A stretch of 64,000 bases of DNA from Micavibrio aeruginosavorus. GTDB lineage: Bacteria > Pseudomonadota > Alphaproteobacteria > Micavibrionales > Micavibrionaceae. Position numbers and translations under genes: made by a program. The notes under the pieces were generated by a model that was not told where the DNA came from, did no database searches, and worked only from the letters and a program-made list of their open reading frames with translations. The DNA lies in assembly GCA_016432265.1 (NCBI GenBank), contig CP066681.1, positions 584,342 to 648,341 on the forward strand, written 5' to 3'. Below are positions 34,533 to 44,541 of this stretch, in pieces. Within the stretch, counting starts at the first letter, position 1, and each line of letters starts with the position of its first letter.

Positions 34533-35042
34533 TTAATTGAGGGCGTTCGTAGGTGGTCTGCCGTTCTTCAGGAAAAATTTTTCAATCCTGTCTTGTTGTT
34601 GTGCGTCAGCAGGCGACCAGATCGCGGCTCCGCCGTTTGCTCGTTCGTAAGCGTTCAGGCGGGCGATGGCCGGGCTTAATTCAGGCAGCAGATTCTTTGG
34701 TACGCCCAGCGACAGCATCATGTTGATTTCGTTTTGCTGATTGGCCAGCTCTTCCTCAATCAGCTCCTGAATTTCAGGCGGTTCGGCGCGATCGAAATTT
34801 GTCTTGGCCAGACATTCCTGAATGATCCGGCTGATTTCGGCGCGCTCGGTGCGGCCAATTTCCTCGAGATTCTTAAGAATGGCGGCATCCGGCGTGGCGT
34901 GCGTGGCTTGGGCGTTTTTGTAAAAGCGGTTCAAGGTGGCAATCGCTTCCGGCCCGCGTCCCTCGCCAATCGCCCGGCTGAGAAATTTTCTTTTAAGCTC
35001 AAAGCGTCGCTGGTCTTGGCCCAAAGGGTCGTCTATTGACAT
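34533..35042 (-). CDS. Hypothetical helical protein
   Basis: A 169-residue, highly charged and probably all-helical soluble protein, not recognised. Sequence such as EIQELIEEELANQQNEIN suggests amphipathic helices. No signal peptide or membrane segment. It is convergent with gapR, 16 bases away, and divergent from the next helical protein, which has a similar charged character. Confidence 0.6.
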   Translation of the reverse strand: MSIDDPLGQDQRRFELKRKFLSRAIGEGRGPEAIATLNRFYKNAQATHATPDAAILKNLEEIGRTERAEISRIIQECLAKTNFDRAEPPEIQELIEEELANQQNEINMMLSLGVPKNLLPELSPAIARLNAYERANGGAAIWSPADAQQQDRIEKFFLKNGRPPTNALN

Positions 35043-35222
35043 AAGAAATCCTCTTTTTCCTGTTTTCCCAAGTTTTTCTTTATTTTTTATAATTCATTCT
35101 CTCATTAATTGGCTTTTTGGGGCAATATTTTTTTTATCCTGAAAGCCGCAGAAATCCGCCACTCCCGAAGGAATTTTCAATAATTAACCCGTTTTTTACC
35201 CTGACCGGCCTAGAATGCGGGC

Positions 35223-35831
35223 ATGAAGGAACGGGATTTACAGTCAATTATGCAGGATATGGCCATCCGTCTGGAGGGCATTCAGGAGGATGACTGCAGC
35301 TACGCTGGCGGTCTCCTGAGCGAGGTTGAGGCCTATAAGGCCGTCGACTCCACTCTGGCCAGATTGCATAAGGAGTTTTTGGATTGCCGCCGCAACCGTC
35401 TGCGGGCCTTGGAGCAGCAAGGCGAAGGATCGGCCATGGCCGATATCGCCCGCGATCTGGAGGATAGCGCGCAGAGCGCGATTGAAACCCGCATCATTGA
35501 ACTGCGAACCGACCCCATCAAGCGCATGATGGTCGAACGCATGATGGCGCAGGCTCATCTGCAGGATATGGAAGAGCAGCGTATCGCCTCTTCAAAGTTT
35601 TATGCGCGGCGCATGGCGGAGTGCCACGCCGAGGAGCGGCATGCGCAGATGCTGCATCTCAAACGCCAGCGCGAGGGCGAGGATTCCTTCCTTATGCTCA
35701 TGCTGATGTGGTGGATGATGCGTCATACTGTCTGGCGCACGCAGCTCAAGCTTTCTCTGGCCAGCAGTTTTGTGCAGGCCAAGGACAGGCTGGTGGCGTA
35801 TGAGATCCGCTACGCTGGAAACGCCGCTTAA
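35223..35831 (+). CDS. Hypothetical helical protein with membrane-like segment
   Basis: A 202-residue helical protein, not recognised. It is rich in Glu, Arg and Met, with a Met/Trp-rich hydrophobic stretch, SFLMLMLMWWMMRHTVW (about residues 160-176), that could insert in a membrane. The N-terminal 150 residues look like coiled coil. An AAGGA ribosome site overlaps the start region. Confidence 0.6.
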   Translation: MKERDLQSIMQDMAIRLEGIQEDDCSYAGGLLSEVEAYKAVDSTLARLHKEFLDCRRNRLRALEQQGEGSAMADIARDLEDSAQSAIETRIIELRTDPIKRMMVERMMAQAHLQDMEEQRIASSKFYARRMAECHAEERHAQMLHLKRQREGEDSFLMLMLMWWMMRHTVWRTQLKLSLASSFVQAKDRLVAYEIRYAGNAA

Positions 35832-35846
35832 GATTATTTTTCCTGA

Positions 35847-37802
35847 TCAGGCTCTGGTGCGGATCAATTCCTGAACGATAGCCGGATCAGCGAGCGTCGA
35901 TGTATCGCCCAGCGTTTCCAGTTCATTGGCGGCGATTTTGCGCAGGATGCGGCGCATGATCTTTCCCGAACGGGTTTTAGGCAATCCCGGCGTGAAGTGA
36001 ATCACATCCGGCGAGGCGATCGGGCCGATGATCTTGCGTACGGTTTGCACGATTTCCTTCTTCATATCATCGCTCGGCGTCTTGCCGGTATTCAAGATCA
36101 CATAGGCATATATCCCTTGGCCTTTGATGTCATGGGGGTAGCCTACAACAGCCGATTCTGCTACGGCTTCATGTTCGTTGATGGCGCTTTCGATTTCCGC
36201 CGTGCCAAAGCGGTGCCCTGAAACATTGATGACGTCATCCACCCGGCCTGTGATCCAGTAATAGCCGTCCTCGTCGCGGCGGCATCCGTCACCGGTGAAA
36301 TAAAGGCCCTTGAAAGTGCTGAAATAGGTTTGCTCGAACCGGGCATGGTCGCGAAAAACTGTGCGCATTTGCCCCGGCCATGAATCGGCGATGCACAGAT
36401 TTCCCTCGCAGGCGCCCTCAAGGGTACGGCCTTCGCCGTCGACGATGACAGGCTTGACGCCGAAGAACGGCTTGGTCGCCGACCCGGGTTTTGTGGCAGT
36501 AGCGCCGGGCAGCGGGGTGATCAGGTGGCCACCGGTTTCCGTCTGCCACCACGTGTCGACGATCGGGCAGCGGCCATCGCCCACGATATGATGGTACCAC
36601 AGCCACGCTTCATGGTTGATCGGCTCACCCACGCTGCCCAGGATGCGCAGCGATTTACGGCTGGTCTTCTGCACCCACTCGTTGCCTTCGCGCAGCAGTG
36701 AGCGAATGGCCGTGGGGGCGGTGTAAAAGATATTGACATGGTGCTTGTCGACTACCTGCCAGAAGCGGCTGAAATCGGGGTAGGTCGGCACGCCTTCGAA
36801 AATCAAAGATGTGGCGCCGTTCGCGAGCGGCCCGTAGACGATATAGGAATGGCCGGTGACCCAGCCGACATCGGCTGTGCACCAATAGATTTCGCCCTCG
36901 TGGTAGTCGAATGTGATTTCATGCGTCAGGCTGGCAAAGACCATATAACCGCCGGTGGTGTGCAACACGCCTTTGGGTTTGCCGGTCGATCCCGAGGTGT
37001 AGAGGATGAAAAGCGGATCTTCGGCATTCATAGGCTCGCATGGACATGAAGAGCTTTGCGCCGCGACCAGTTCATGCCACCAGACATCGCGCCCGCTCTG
37101 CCACCCGATGGTGCCGCCCGTGCGTTTCAAAACCAGCACGGTTGATACGTTCGGGCAGGATTCCAAGGCTTCATCGGTGTTCTTTTTCAGGGGGATGGGC
37201 TTGCCGCCGCGCACGCCTTCGTCGGCTGTAATCACGACTTTGGAATCGCAATCTTGAATCCGGTCTTTCAGAGATTCAGGAGAGAATCCGCCGAAGACAA
37301 CCGAATGAGTCGCGCCGATTCGCGCGCAAGCCAGCATGGCATAAACGGCCTCTGGCACCATCGGCATATAAATGGTAATGCGGTCGCCTTTTTGCACGCC
37401 GCGGCTTTTCAGCGCATTCGCCAGGCGGCAGACCTCGTCCTTCAGTTCGGCATAAGTGATCCGGCGGCTTTCGGCAGGGCTGTCGCCCTCCCAGATCAAT
37501 GCTGTTTGCTGCGCGCGTTTGGGCAAATGGCGGTCGATGCAGTTATAAGCGGCGTTCAGGACGCCGTCCTCATACCATTTGATCGAGACGGGGGAATGGA
37601 AGCTTGTGTTTTTGATCCTGGTCGGCTCTTTGATCCAACTGATGCGCTTGGCCATCTCGCGCCAGTATCCATCGGGGTCGCTTAAGGAGCGGGCATAGGC
37701 TTGCTCGTAACCCTTGGCGTCAATATGGGCTTGAGAGGTGATTTCATTTGAAGGCGGGAACAGGTCAACCGGACTGGCAGTGGTACGGACGGCAGAAGTC
37801 AT
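35847..37802 (-). CDS. acs: Acetyl-CoA synthetase
   Basis: Activates acetate to acetyl-CoA through acetyl-AMP. The 651-residue protein is of normal length. [18 protein letters not shown] is the ATP-binding P-loop, [16 protein letters not shown] the acyl pocket, and [14 protein letters not shown] holds the catalytic Lys that is usually controlled by reversible acetylation. The ATG at 37802 has a GGAG site at the right distance, better than the ATG 12 bases upstream. It is the only acetate gene here. Confidence 0.97.
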   Translation of the reverse strand: MTSAVRTTASPVDLFPPSNEITSQAHIDAKGYEQAYARSLSDPDGYWREMAKRISWIKEPTRIKNTSFHSPVSIKWYEDGVLNAAYNCIDRHLPKRAQQTALIWEGDSPAESRRITYAELKDEVCRLANALKSRGVQKGDRITIYMPMVPEAVYAMLACARIGATHSVVFGGFSPESLKDRIQDCDSKVVITADEGVRGGKPIPLKKNTDEALESCPNVSTVLVLKRTGGTIGWQSGRDVWWHELVAAQSSSCPCEPMNAEDPLFILYTSGSTGKPKGVLHTTGGYMVFASLTHEITFDYHEGEIYWCTADVGWVTGHSYIVYGPLANGATSLIFEGVPTYPDFSRFWQVVDKHHVNIFYTAPTAIRSLLREGNEWVQKTSRKSLRILGSVGEPINHEAWLWYHHIVGDGRCPIVDTWWQTETGGHLITPLPGATATKPGSATKPFFGVKPVIVDGEGRTLEGACEGNLCIADSWPGQMRTVFRDHARFEQTYFSTFKGLYFTGDGCRRDEDGYYWITGRVDDVINVSGHRFGTAEIESAINEHEAVAESAVVGYPHDIKGQGIYAYVILNTGKTPSDDMKKEIVQTVRKIIGPIASPDVIHFTPGLPKTRSGKIMRRILRKIAANELETLGDTSTLADPAIVQELIRTRA

Positions 37803-37895
37803 CGCAAGCTCCATTGTCGATAAGAGGGGTTTGTTTACATTATCATTTTGATAGAAACGGGATAGATCCTGATGTTTGTGCGATGCAACACGCTC

Positions 37896-38777
37896 TCAGG
37901 CGGCGGGGTCGACCTGAACGGGCTGTCTCTTCTGGGTCTTGCGGATTGTGATAATTCCGACGCCAAGGATCGTCAGTAACCCGCCCCAGATCAGCGATAT
38001 ATGCATGTCCTCGCCGAGCAGGGCAACCGATAAGGCGATGGTGACGACCGGCAGCAGCAATATGAAGCATGTGACCTTGGTAATGAAATTGCGCGCCAGC
38101 AGGGATTGCCAGAGAATATGGGCTATGCTGACGATCAGAGCCTGAAACGCCAGAACGCCTGCGATGACGAACCAGTTGGCGCGCGGCAATTCCGCCCACC
38201 CTGCGGGAGCCAGAATCAGGCTGGCCGCGAACACAAATGGCAGCGAAGCGCCGTTGATGACGACGATGAATGTCGGCGCGTGTACGTTTTTCAACTGGCG
38301 CATACGGATAAAGCTGATCGCAACAGCAAGGGCTGAAAGCAGGGTGATAAAGCAACCCCACAGATTTTGGCTGTCCGGGCCGCCCAGCACGATCAACAGG
38401 CCGGAAAACCCGAACAGTAGCCCAAACCCGGTGCGCCAGTGAAGACTCTCTTTCAGGATCAGCCACCCCAGAAGGGCTGCGAACATGATCTGCGCCTGCA
38501 GCAGAATGACGACTGTCGAAGCGTCCAGCACCTCAAGCGCCACGAACAGCAATCCCTGATGGATCGCTCCCATCCACAGGCCGACTTCTGCGATCTTCCA
38601 GAAGCAGCTCTTGCCCGGCCACTTCATAAAAGGCAGGAAAACGAGGGATGTGGTAAGAAAACGCAGCGTGATCATCACCAGCGGCGGCAATTCATTGACG
38701 CCGAACTTGATGGCGATGAAATTCCCGCCCCAGATCAGGATGCATAAAAGGGTCAGGAAAATGTCACGCAGTGTCAT
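37896..38777 (-). CDS. EamA/DMT-family transporter
   Basis: A 293-residue drug/metabolite-superfamily permease with ten membrane helices in two EamA repeats: the first begins with ILIWGGNFIAIKFGV, and the second holds FITKVTCFILLLPVVTIAL. Substrates in this family range from amino acids to metabolites and cannot be read. It ends 94 bases from the acs start, on the same strand. Confidence 0.88.
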   Translation of the reverse strand: MTLRDIFLTLLCILIWGGNFIAIKFGVNELPPLVMITLRFLTTSLVFLPFMKWPGKSCFWKIAEVGLWMGAIHQGLLFVALEVLDASTVVILLQAQIMFAALLGWLILKESLHWRTGFGLLFGFSGLLIVLGGPDSQNLWGCFITLLSALAVAISFIRMRQLKNVHAPTFIVVINGASLPFVFAASLILAPAGWAELPRANWFVIAGVLAFQALIVSIAHILWQSLLARNFITKVTCFILLLPVVTIALSVALLGEDMHISLIWGGLLTILGVGIITIRKTQKRQPVQVDPAA

Positions 38778-38848
38778 AAAAAGGCCCGGGCCGGTGTTTG
38801 CGTTTTTAAGATAAACCGGCGGATCGCTTTTTCAAATCATGTTTTGCG

Positions 38849-39250
38849 TTATTTTTCACTCATCTTGCAGATGGTTTTCCACTCGGCGGCAGTGACGGGG
38901 GAGACGGACAGGCGGGATTGTCGCAGCATCGCCATATTGGCCAGCGCCGGGGCGGCTTTCAGGTCAGCCAGTTTGACCGGGGTTTTGAACGGTGTGGTTG
39001 CCTTGACGTCCACCAGAACGAAGCGTTCGTCCTTGGGATCAGGGTAGTGTTCCTTGACGATCTCCATGACCCCGACGATTTCGAGCCCCTTGGTCGAGTG
39101 ATAGAAAAATGCCTGATCGCCTCGTTTCATCGCCTTCATGTTGTTACGGGCCTGATAGTTGCGGACATCGGTCCACGGCGCTGTTTTAGCTGCGACCTGT
39201 TGATCCCACGACCATACGAATGGTTCAGATTTCATCAGCCAATAACCCAT
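38849..39250 (-). CDS. EVE domain-containing protein
   Basis: A 133-residue EVE-domain protein, related to PUA and YTH folds that read modified nucleotides. YWLMKSEPFVWSWDQ and WTDVRNYQARNNMK with FFYHSTKG are the family's pocket motifs. It follows gpsA by 7 bases in the tsaD-gpsA cluster, a common alphaproteobacterial arrangement. Confidence 0.93.
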   Translation of the reverse strand: MGYWLMKSEPFVWSWDQQVAAKTAPWTDVRNYQARNNMKAMKRGDQAFFYHSTKGLEIVGVMEIVKEHYPDPKDERFVLVDVKATTPFKTPVKLADLKAAPALANMAMLRQSRLSVSPVTAAEWKTICKMSEK

Positions 39251-39257
39251 GATCTTG

Positions 39258-40253
39258 TCAACGCCCCAACTCGTCCTTGGCCGGGCGCTCCATCAGTTGC
39301 CGCAAGGCGTCTTCGACGCCGAGTGTGCCGTTAAGGCAGGCGTGAACGGCGCTCACCAGCGGCATCTCGGTTTTGAAGCGGGTTGCGATCCGCACCACCG
39401 CCGCCGCGGTCGGAATGCCTTCGGTGACGCCGCGGCGCTCATCAAGGATGGATTGCAGGGATTTTCCCTGCCCCAGCGCGTAACCGAGCGAGAAATTGCG
39501 AGACTGCATTGAGGAGCAAGTCAGGATCAGGTCGCCGATGCCGGAGAGACCCATCAGGGTTTCGCGCCGTCCACCCATGGCCTCGGCGAGGCGGGCGATT
39601 TCATGCAGGCCGCGTGTGACGGCGGCGGCGCGCGCGTTCTCGCCCAGGTTGCGTCCGGCGACGATGCCGCAGATGATGGCGATCACGTTCTTGACCGCGC
39701 CGCCTACTTCCGTTCCGACGACGTCATTGGTGGTATAGATGCGGAAACGCTGGTTCGAAAGCGTATCGCGCACCGGCAGAATCTTTGTATTGTAGACCGA
39801 GGCCAGCGTAGCCGCCGCCGGCAGGCCTTTGGCCACTTCGTGCGCGAAGTTGGGGCCGCTTAAAACCCCGATCATCGAGGCCGGCAGCAAATCGCCCGCA
39901 ACATCGGACATCAGTTTACCGGTTTCAAGCTCGATTCCCTTCGAACAGACGATCACCGGGATGCTGTGATGAATATGCGACGCCGCCTTCGTCAGAACGC
40001 CGCGCAGGTGCTGCGCCGGTACCGCCAGCAGTATGATGTCGGCGGCGCACGTATTCGCAAGGTCGCTTTGCGCCTTGACCTGCGGATGCAGGTTGATATC
40101 GCGCAGATAAATGCGGTTTTGCCGCGTCAGGTTGATATCGTCTGCAAGCGCCGGGTCGCGCGCCCATAGCTTGACATCATGGCCGTGGCTGGCAAAGTTT
40201 TGCGCGAGCGCCGTTCCCCACGCGCCCGCTCCGATCACGCCGATTGTCGTCAT
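39258..40253 (-). CDS. gpsA: Glycerol-3-phosphate dehydrogenase (NAD(P)+)
   Basis: Reduces dihydroxyacetone phosphate to sn-glycerol 3-phosphate for phospholipid synthesis. The 331-residue protein starts at the ATG at 40253 with the dinucleotide motif GVIGAGAWGTALA, and has LSGPNFAHEVAKGLP and the catalytic Lys in GGAVKNVIAIICGIV. The longer upstream frame runs through the preceding gene and is rejected. It overlaps that gene by 4 bases. Confidence 0.97.
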   Translation of the reverse strand: MTTIGVIGAGAWGTALAQNFASHGHDVKLWARDPALADDINLTRQNRIYLRDINLHPQVKAQSDLANTCAADIILLAVPAQHLRGVLTKAASHIHHSIPVIVCSKGIELETGKLMSDVAGDLLPASMIGVLSGPNFAHEVAKGLPAAATLASVYNTKILPVRDTLSNQRFRIYTTNDVVGTEVGGAVKNVIAIICGIVAGRNLGENARAAAVTRGLHEIARLAEAMGGRRETLMGLSGIGDLILTCSSMQSRNFSLGYALGQGKSLQSILDERRGVTEGIPTAAAVVRIATRFKTEMPLVSAVHACLNGTLGVEDALRQLMERPAKDELGR

Positions 40254-40507
40254 CCTATTTTTTTCCTTTCCCAGATTTTCCTGATCTGTGGCAGCCCGAG
40301 CGTAGAAAGCAGGTAGCCCATAACCGGCACCAGCGCCGCCAAGGGCCATTCAGGTGAAGGTGTGACGTAAACAAACAAGATACTGGCGCAAATGTAAGTA
40401 ATGACCGCAATTGAAATTCTGCGCGTCGCGCTTGTTTCCCACGCCTTATCTACCGCAACGCGGGCGTTGCGTGTCTCTATGGCAGTTATTCTATCTTCCA
40501 GGGGCAT
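40250..40507 (-). CDS. Small membrane protein of unknown function
   Basis: An 85-residue protein with a charged N-terminal helix and two membrane segments (about residues 31-48 and 53-69), ending in a basic tail (KIWERKKIG). It overlaps the tsaD 3' end by 17 bases and gpsA by 4, so it is part of the same transcript. A GTG 4 codons upstream is an alternative start. No family recognised. Confidence 0.7.
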   Translation of the reverse strand: MPLEDRITAIETRNARVAVDKAWETSATRRISIAVITYICASILFVYVTPSPEWPLAALVPVMGYLLSTLGLPQIRKIWERKKIG

Positions 40508-41561
40508 TTGTCGTTTCACTCATTTCAGCCAGGGGCCAGCGCGGGCGTGCCGCTACGTTGAGCGCATGCGTATGCCCCAGACGCAGATGCTCGATCCCCG
40601 CCCAGGCAATCATCGCCGCGTTATCAGAGCACAGCTTGACCGGCGGGGCAACCAGCCGGAAACCGTTGTCTTGTGCAAGAGATGTCAGGGCCGCGCGGAT
40701 GCGCAGATTGGCGGCGACGCCGCCCGCAAGAACCAGCGCCGGTCGGCCAGTCTGGTAAGCGGCTTTGAATTTTGCAAGGGCGCGGCTCAGGCGATCTTGC
40801 AAAACATCACAGATCGCCTCCTGAAAGGAACAGGCCAGATCGGCCACGTCGTCGCGCCGCAAATCGCCAGGCGGCAATTTGTCGACATGGGCGCGCACGG
40901 CGGTCTTCAGGCCGGAGAATGAAAAATCCATTTCCGGGCGTCCCTTCATTGGCCGGGGCAATTCGAAACGGGTGCAGGCCGCTTGCGGATTGCGGCATTG
41001 CGCGGCGGTTTGCTCAAGGTGCGGGCCGCCGGGATAGGGCAGGCCCATCAGCTTGGCCGACTTGTCGAAGCATTCGCCCAGCGCGTCGTCGACGGTGCCG
41101 CCCCAGTGACGGTAGACGCTGACATTTTCCGCCACCAAAATCTGGGTATGCCCGCCCGAGACCAGCAACAAAAGATAGGGGAAATCGAGATCGTCGGTCA
41201 GGCGTGGCGTCAGGGCATGCGCCTCAAGATGGTTGATCGCTATAAAGGGCAGGTGACGCGCGGCTGCGATCGCCTTCGCGGCCATCATCCCCACCATCAC
41301 GCCGCCGATCAAACCGGGGCCGCAGGTGGCAGCCACGCCATTCAGATCGCCAAACCCGATCCCGGCGTCATCCATGGCACCCTTGATCAGCGTATCCAGA
41401 TGGTCAAGATGCGCGCGCGCCGCTACTTCTGGCACCACGCCGCCAAAGGCGCGATGTTCTTCCAGTTGACTTAAAACCAGATTGGACATAACAGTGCGAT
41501 CGTCGCGGATCACGGCGGCGGCGGTTTCATCGCAACTGGTCTCAATACCCAAGACGATCAT
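40491..41561 (-). CDS. tsaD: tRNA N6-threonylcarbamoyladenosine synthase subunit TsaD
   Basis: Catalyses transfer of the threonylcarbamoyl group to A37 of tRNAs reading ANN codons. The 356-residue protein begins with the ATPase-fold motif [13 protein letters not shown] and holds the metal-binding HLDHLD and the NHLEAH motif, SGGHTQIL, and late [10 protein letters not shown]. It leads the tsaD-small protein-gpsA-EVE operon. Normally in alphaproteobacteria hemC lies divergently next to it; here a 12 kb block separates them. A second partial copy of its start lies at 52289. Confidence 0.97.
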   Translation of the reverse strand: MIVLGIETSCDETAAAVIRDDRTVMSNLVLSQLEEHRAFGGVVPEVAARAHLDHLDTLIKGAMDDAGIGFGDLNGVAATCGPGLIGGVMVGMMAAKAIAAARHLPFIAINHLEAHALTPRLTDDLDFPYLLLLVSGGHTQILVAENVSVYRHWGGTVDDALGECFDKSAKLMGLPYPGGPHLEQTAAQCRNPQAACTRFELPRPMKGRPEMDFSFSGLKTAVRAHVDKLPPGDLRRDDVADLACSFQEAICDVLQDRLSRALAKFKAAYQTGRPALVLAGGVAANLRIRAALTSLAQDNGFRLVAPPVKLCSDNAAMIAWAGIEHLRLGHTHALNVAARPRWPLAEMSETTNAPGR

Positions 41562-41685
41562 CAGCAGATTTATAAGCTGTGCGCGTCGCCAAGGGAAGGG
41601 GGGAGAAGGCCAGCCGTAATCTAACCCTGAATTTTAAATCGACCAGACTTCGCCCGGACAGAAAATAATTGAATAATTAAATGAT

Positions 41686-43008
41686 TTATCTCCGAGCACA
41701 GCGAACCCGGTACAAATAGTATTTATTGCTGTTGGTCTGGGAGCCGTCACTGAACCTCTGCCTCCACGCAGGGCTGATATCGTACTCTGAGGACGACCAG
41801 TACTGGCCACCGCTTGTCTCGAATCCTGTGATCAGCGGATCAGGAGCATTATTGGCGGGGGTAGCGTCGACAAGATTGTCGTAGATAAGATCAAGTTCGC
41901 GGGCGGAGGGCAGATACCAGTCCGTTTTCCCATGGACATTGAGATTGTCACATTCCCGTGCGGCAACGTGATCCTGCGTCCCGGCGTTTGTGCTCGCATC
42001 GGTTGCCACCAGCGTTGCCGTATTTGTTTCGCCGGAAGCATCGCAACCTGCCGCAGAAGCGCAGTTGACCAAGGGTGTATCAACCCACCCGGTATCTCCG
42101 GCATTCCATGGCAGGGAAGACGCTGTTCCGGTGCAGGCAGCCCCATCCCATGTCTGGCCCAGATCGCACCGCGCGATATACATTGGCACGTTGCCATCAG
42201 GCGATAGACCGGCATAAACAGATCCGTCGGAACATATTGTACCCACGGGGGAGCAGCCGGATATGCCGGTTGTGATTGCCCAATCGCTACTCACAGGGCC
42301 GATGCTGGCGGTAATGGTGAAGGTCGTTCCCGAACTGGCCGAACTGGTAGCGCGAAGCTGGATATAGTTTCCTTGCATCGTCTGTGCCGTGTTCGATGCT
42401 GTCCATGTCTGGATTTCCGAGGAACAGGCGGCATCGCTGCAAACCCTGTATTGAGGGTTGCCCCCCGTGCCGCTGACGCCTACCGTGGCGCTGCATCCGG
42501 CATCCATCCCCGTAATCTCCACGATATTGGATGTTACAAGGGTTGACCCTGCCAGTTCATCCTGATCCGTGAAGACCGGGAACGCTGGGGCATTGTCGCA
42601 AGTGTTAACCGCTATTTTTTGCCAGCTTGCGCCATCACACATTTCAATGGTTCCGTTGGCGCTGCTCCAGCGCAGGCCGCCTTCCCGGTCGGCGTTGCAT
42701 ACAAGGCCCGTACTGCCGACGATGGCCTCGCCACCCACATGAAGCGGTGCTTTCGGGGCGGCCTGCTTCACGCCGAGATTGCCGCTGGTATCCCACTCTG
42801 TGACGCGCCTCCAAACGCTGCCGTCACAAACCAGAAGCAATCCGGCACCGGGATTCTCGGGGCCGCCTGCATGCAAAAAGCGGTTCGCTCCGGTGCAGGC
42901 ATCACCAGGCTGCGTTTCCTGAGCCAAAGCGCGCGATGATGGGGTGCTCCAAAGCATGAAGGCCAATGCGGCAATCAATATCTTGATCTTGACTCTGGAA
43001 TTATTCAT
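41686..43008 (-). CDS. Secreted DUF1566 (C-type-lectin-fold) protein
   Basis: A 440-residue exported protein. The ATG at 43008 opens a signal peptide ending near SSRALAQ. Two short repeats follow, in which a Cys-Asp-Gly-x-x-Trp motif recurs (VCDGSVWRRV, MCDGASWQKI). A Thr/Ser-rich middle part comes next, then the C-terminal DUF1566 domain (about 310-440) with KTDWYLPSARELDLIY and YWSSSEY, the lectin-like fold used for display and binding. Many cysteines suggest disulfides. The frame is open 71 codons further upstream without signal character. It is divergent from a LysR regulator that may control it. Confidence 0.8.
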   Translation of the reverse strand: MNNSRVKIKILIAALAFMLWSTPSSRALAQETQPGDACTGANRFLHAGGPENPGAGLLLVCDGSVWRRVTEWDTSGNLGVKQAAPKAPLHVGGEAIVGSTGLVCNADREGGLRWSSANGTIEMCDGASWQKIAVNTCDNAPAFPVFTDQDELAGSTLVTSNIVEITGMDAGCSATVGVSGTGGNPQYRVCSDAACSSEIQTWTASNTAQTMQGNYIQLRATSSASSGTTFTITASIGPVSSDWAITTGISGCSPVGTICSDGSVYAGLSPDGNVPMYIARCDLGQTWDGAACTGTASSLPWNAGDTGWVDTPLVNCASAAGCDASGETNTATLVATDASTNAGTQDHVAARECDNLNVHGKTDWYLPSARELDLIYDNLVDATPANNAPDPLITGFETSGGQYWSSSEYDISPAWRQRFSDGSQTNSNKYYLYRVRCARR

Positions 43009-43283
43009 GAGAGCCCTTTCAATAAAAGGGAGATATGCGCTATCCATCAAAGCGCCGCCATGATTAAGGTTGCCATAGACAGGCATTCCTTCACTGTCAA
43101 TCAGGGCTATTTTCGCTTTCCGTTCCAACATAGGCAGTTCCTTTGCGTTTCTAAGAAAAAACGTTCTTTTTGATGCAGAAACGGTGTTCCCGTCACGCAT
43201 GCCAATCATAATGCCGTGCACTTATTAGAAAAAATTATATTTTCTTATTGAATATATAACCTATACCTTATCAAATAAGAGGG

Positions 43284-44204
43284 ATGAGAGAATCTGTTCG
43301 TCATATTTCGTTGAATATGTTGGTTGTGCTCGAAGCGCTATGCGTTCACGGGAGTACGGTGATGGTGGCCAGGCAACTGAGTATTACGCAACCGGCCGTC
43401 TCACAGTGCCTGAAAAGGCTGCGCGAGATCGCAGATGATCCGCTCTTCATCAGGACGCCAAAGGGTCTTAAGCCTACGCCAAAATGTCTGGCGATCAGGG
43501 CGCAGGCCGCCGCCGCGCTGGATATTTGCGAGAATATTGTCACAAACAAGGCCGTTTCGTTCGATCCCGCGACAGCAGAGCGTCGCTTTTCCGTGTCGAT
43601 ACCGGAACAGAAAACGCCTTATTTATTCTCTGTGCTGGGTATTTTGCTAGAAAAACAATACCCCCGCATAAGAGCGGATATTGTGAGATTATCGGAGGAT
43701 GAGGGGATGTCCGCGCTCAGCGCAGGAGCACTCGACTTGTTTGTGGGGTTCTCCGGTAAAAGGGACGATGAAAAATACCGGTCAGAAAAAATCACCTCGT
43801 TTGAATGCAAGGTCATTTGTTCGAAAATGTGTTCGTTATATCCGAATGGAACCCTCACCAGATCGCAGTATCTGACAAGGCCTCATGTGAAAGTCGCTCA
43901 GGGGCTGGATGTGACATTGCTTGATAATGCTCTTACGTCATTAGGTTTGATACAAAAAACTCTTTTGCTTGTTCCCGACAAGGAATCGGCCTATGAACTG
44001 GTGCGGCAAAAAGACTGCCTGTTTATCATCGACCGGCAAACGGCGCAAATGCTTTGCCGCCAGCATGACGATCTGAAAATATTGCAAGAAAAATTCTCGC
44101 TTCCGTCAATCGATATTTATCAGGTCTGGGATGCGCGTTGCGACGCCGACCCGGCAAATATATGGCTGAGAAGCTACATTAAAAAGAAATGCGCCCCGAG
44201 TTAG
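43284..44204 (+). CDS. LysR-family transcriptional regulator
   Basis: A 306-residue LysR-type regulator. The winged helix-turn-helix (about residues 9-67) includes ALCVHGSTVMVARQLSITQP and AVSQCLKRLREIADDPLF. An effector-binding domain follows. It is divergent from the DUF1566 gene, the usual LysR arrangement, and so probably acts on the AT-rich gap between them. The inducer is unknown. Confidence 0.92.
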   Translation: MRESVRHISLNMLVVLEALCVHGSTVMVARQLSITQPAVSQCLKRLREIADDPLFIRTPKGLKPTPKCLAIRAQAAAALDICENIVTNKAVSFDPATAERRFSVSIPEQKTPYLFSVLGILLEKQYPRIRADIVRLSEDEGMSALSAGALDLFVGFSGKRDDEKYRSEKITSFECKVICSKMCSLYPNGTLTRSQYLTRPHVKVAQGLDVTLLDNALTSLGLIQKTLLLVPDKESAYELVRQKDCLFIIDRQTAQMLCRQHDDLKILQEKFSLPSIDIYQVWDARCDADPANIWLRSYIKKKCAPS

Positions 44205-44334
44205 CCTGCTGCCCCATGCTCGAAAAAATGGTTCAGAAATTATCCCGGCGACACGGAAAGAGAAGAGTTACTGTTATTTTATGACCGGAGTTTTGGTTAA
44301 TTCTCTGAAGTCCGCGTGTTAACCAGTACCCGCA

Positions 44335-44530
44335 GCATAACGCCCCTTGCGCCCCGGCCGATAAAGAAAAAATCCGGCGCTGCGCCAGCGCAGCCTGCCT
44401 TACACCGGGATTGCCGCTGATATCTCACTTTGTGACGCGCGTGGGCTGATAGGGCGTATACCAACATTTTCCGAGCGCACATGCATACTGATCTCCCTGC
44501 CAAGGGAAGGGGGCACGCTGAGTTATACTG
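44335..44530 (-). pseudogene. Composite of gene fragments (DUF1566-type paralogue and mnmC 3' end)
   Basis: Read on the minus strand, about 44530-44395 gives a coherent but broken frame, with QYACALGKCWYTPYQPTRVT, a stop, then DISGNPGVRQA. This aligns with RVTEWDTSGNLGVKQA inside the neighbouring DUF1566 protein, so it is a remnant of a paralogue. It is joined at about 44390 to a stretch (44385-44335) that closely matches the last codons of the MnmC-like gene (46574-46525). Neither fragment is functional. The remainder of the 44205-44541 gap shows nothing else. Confidence 0.65.
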
Positions 44531-44541
44531 CCTGAGAAAAG

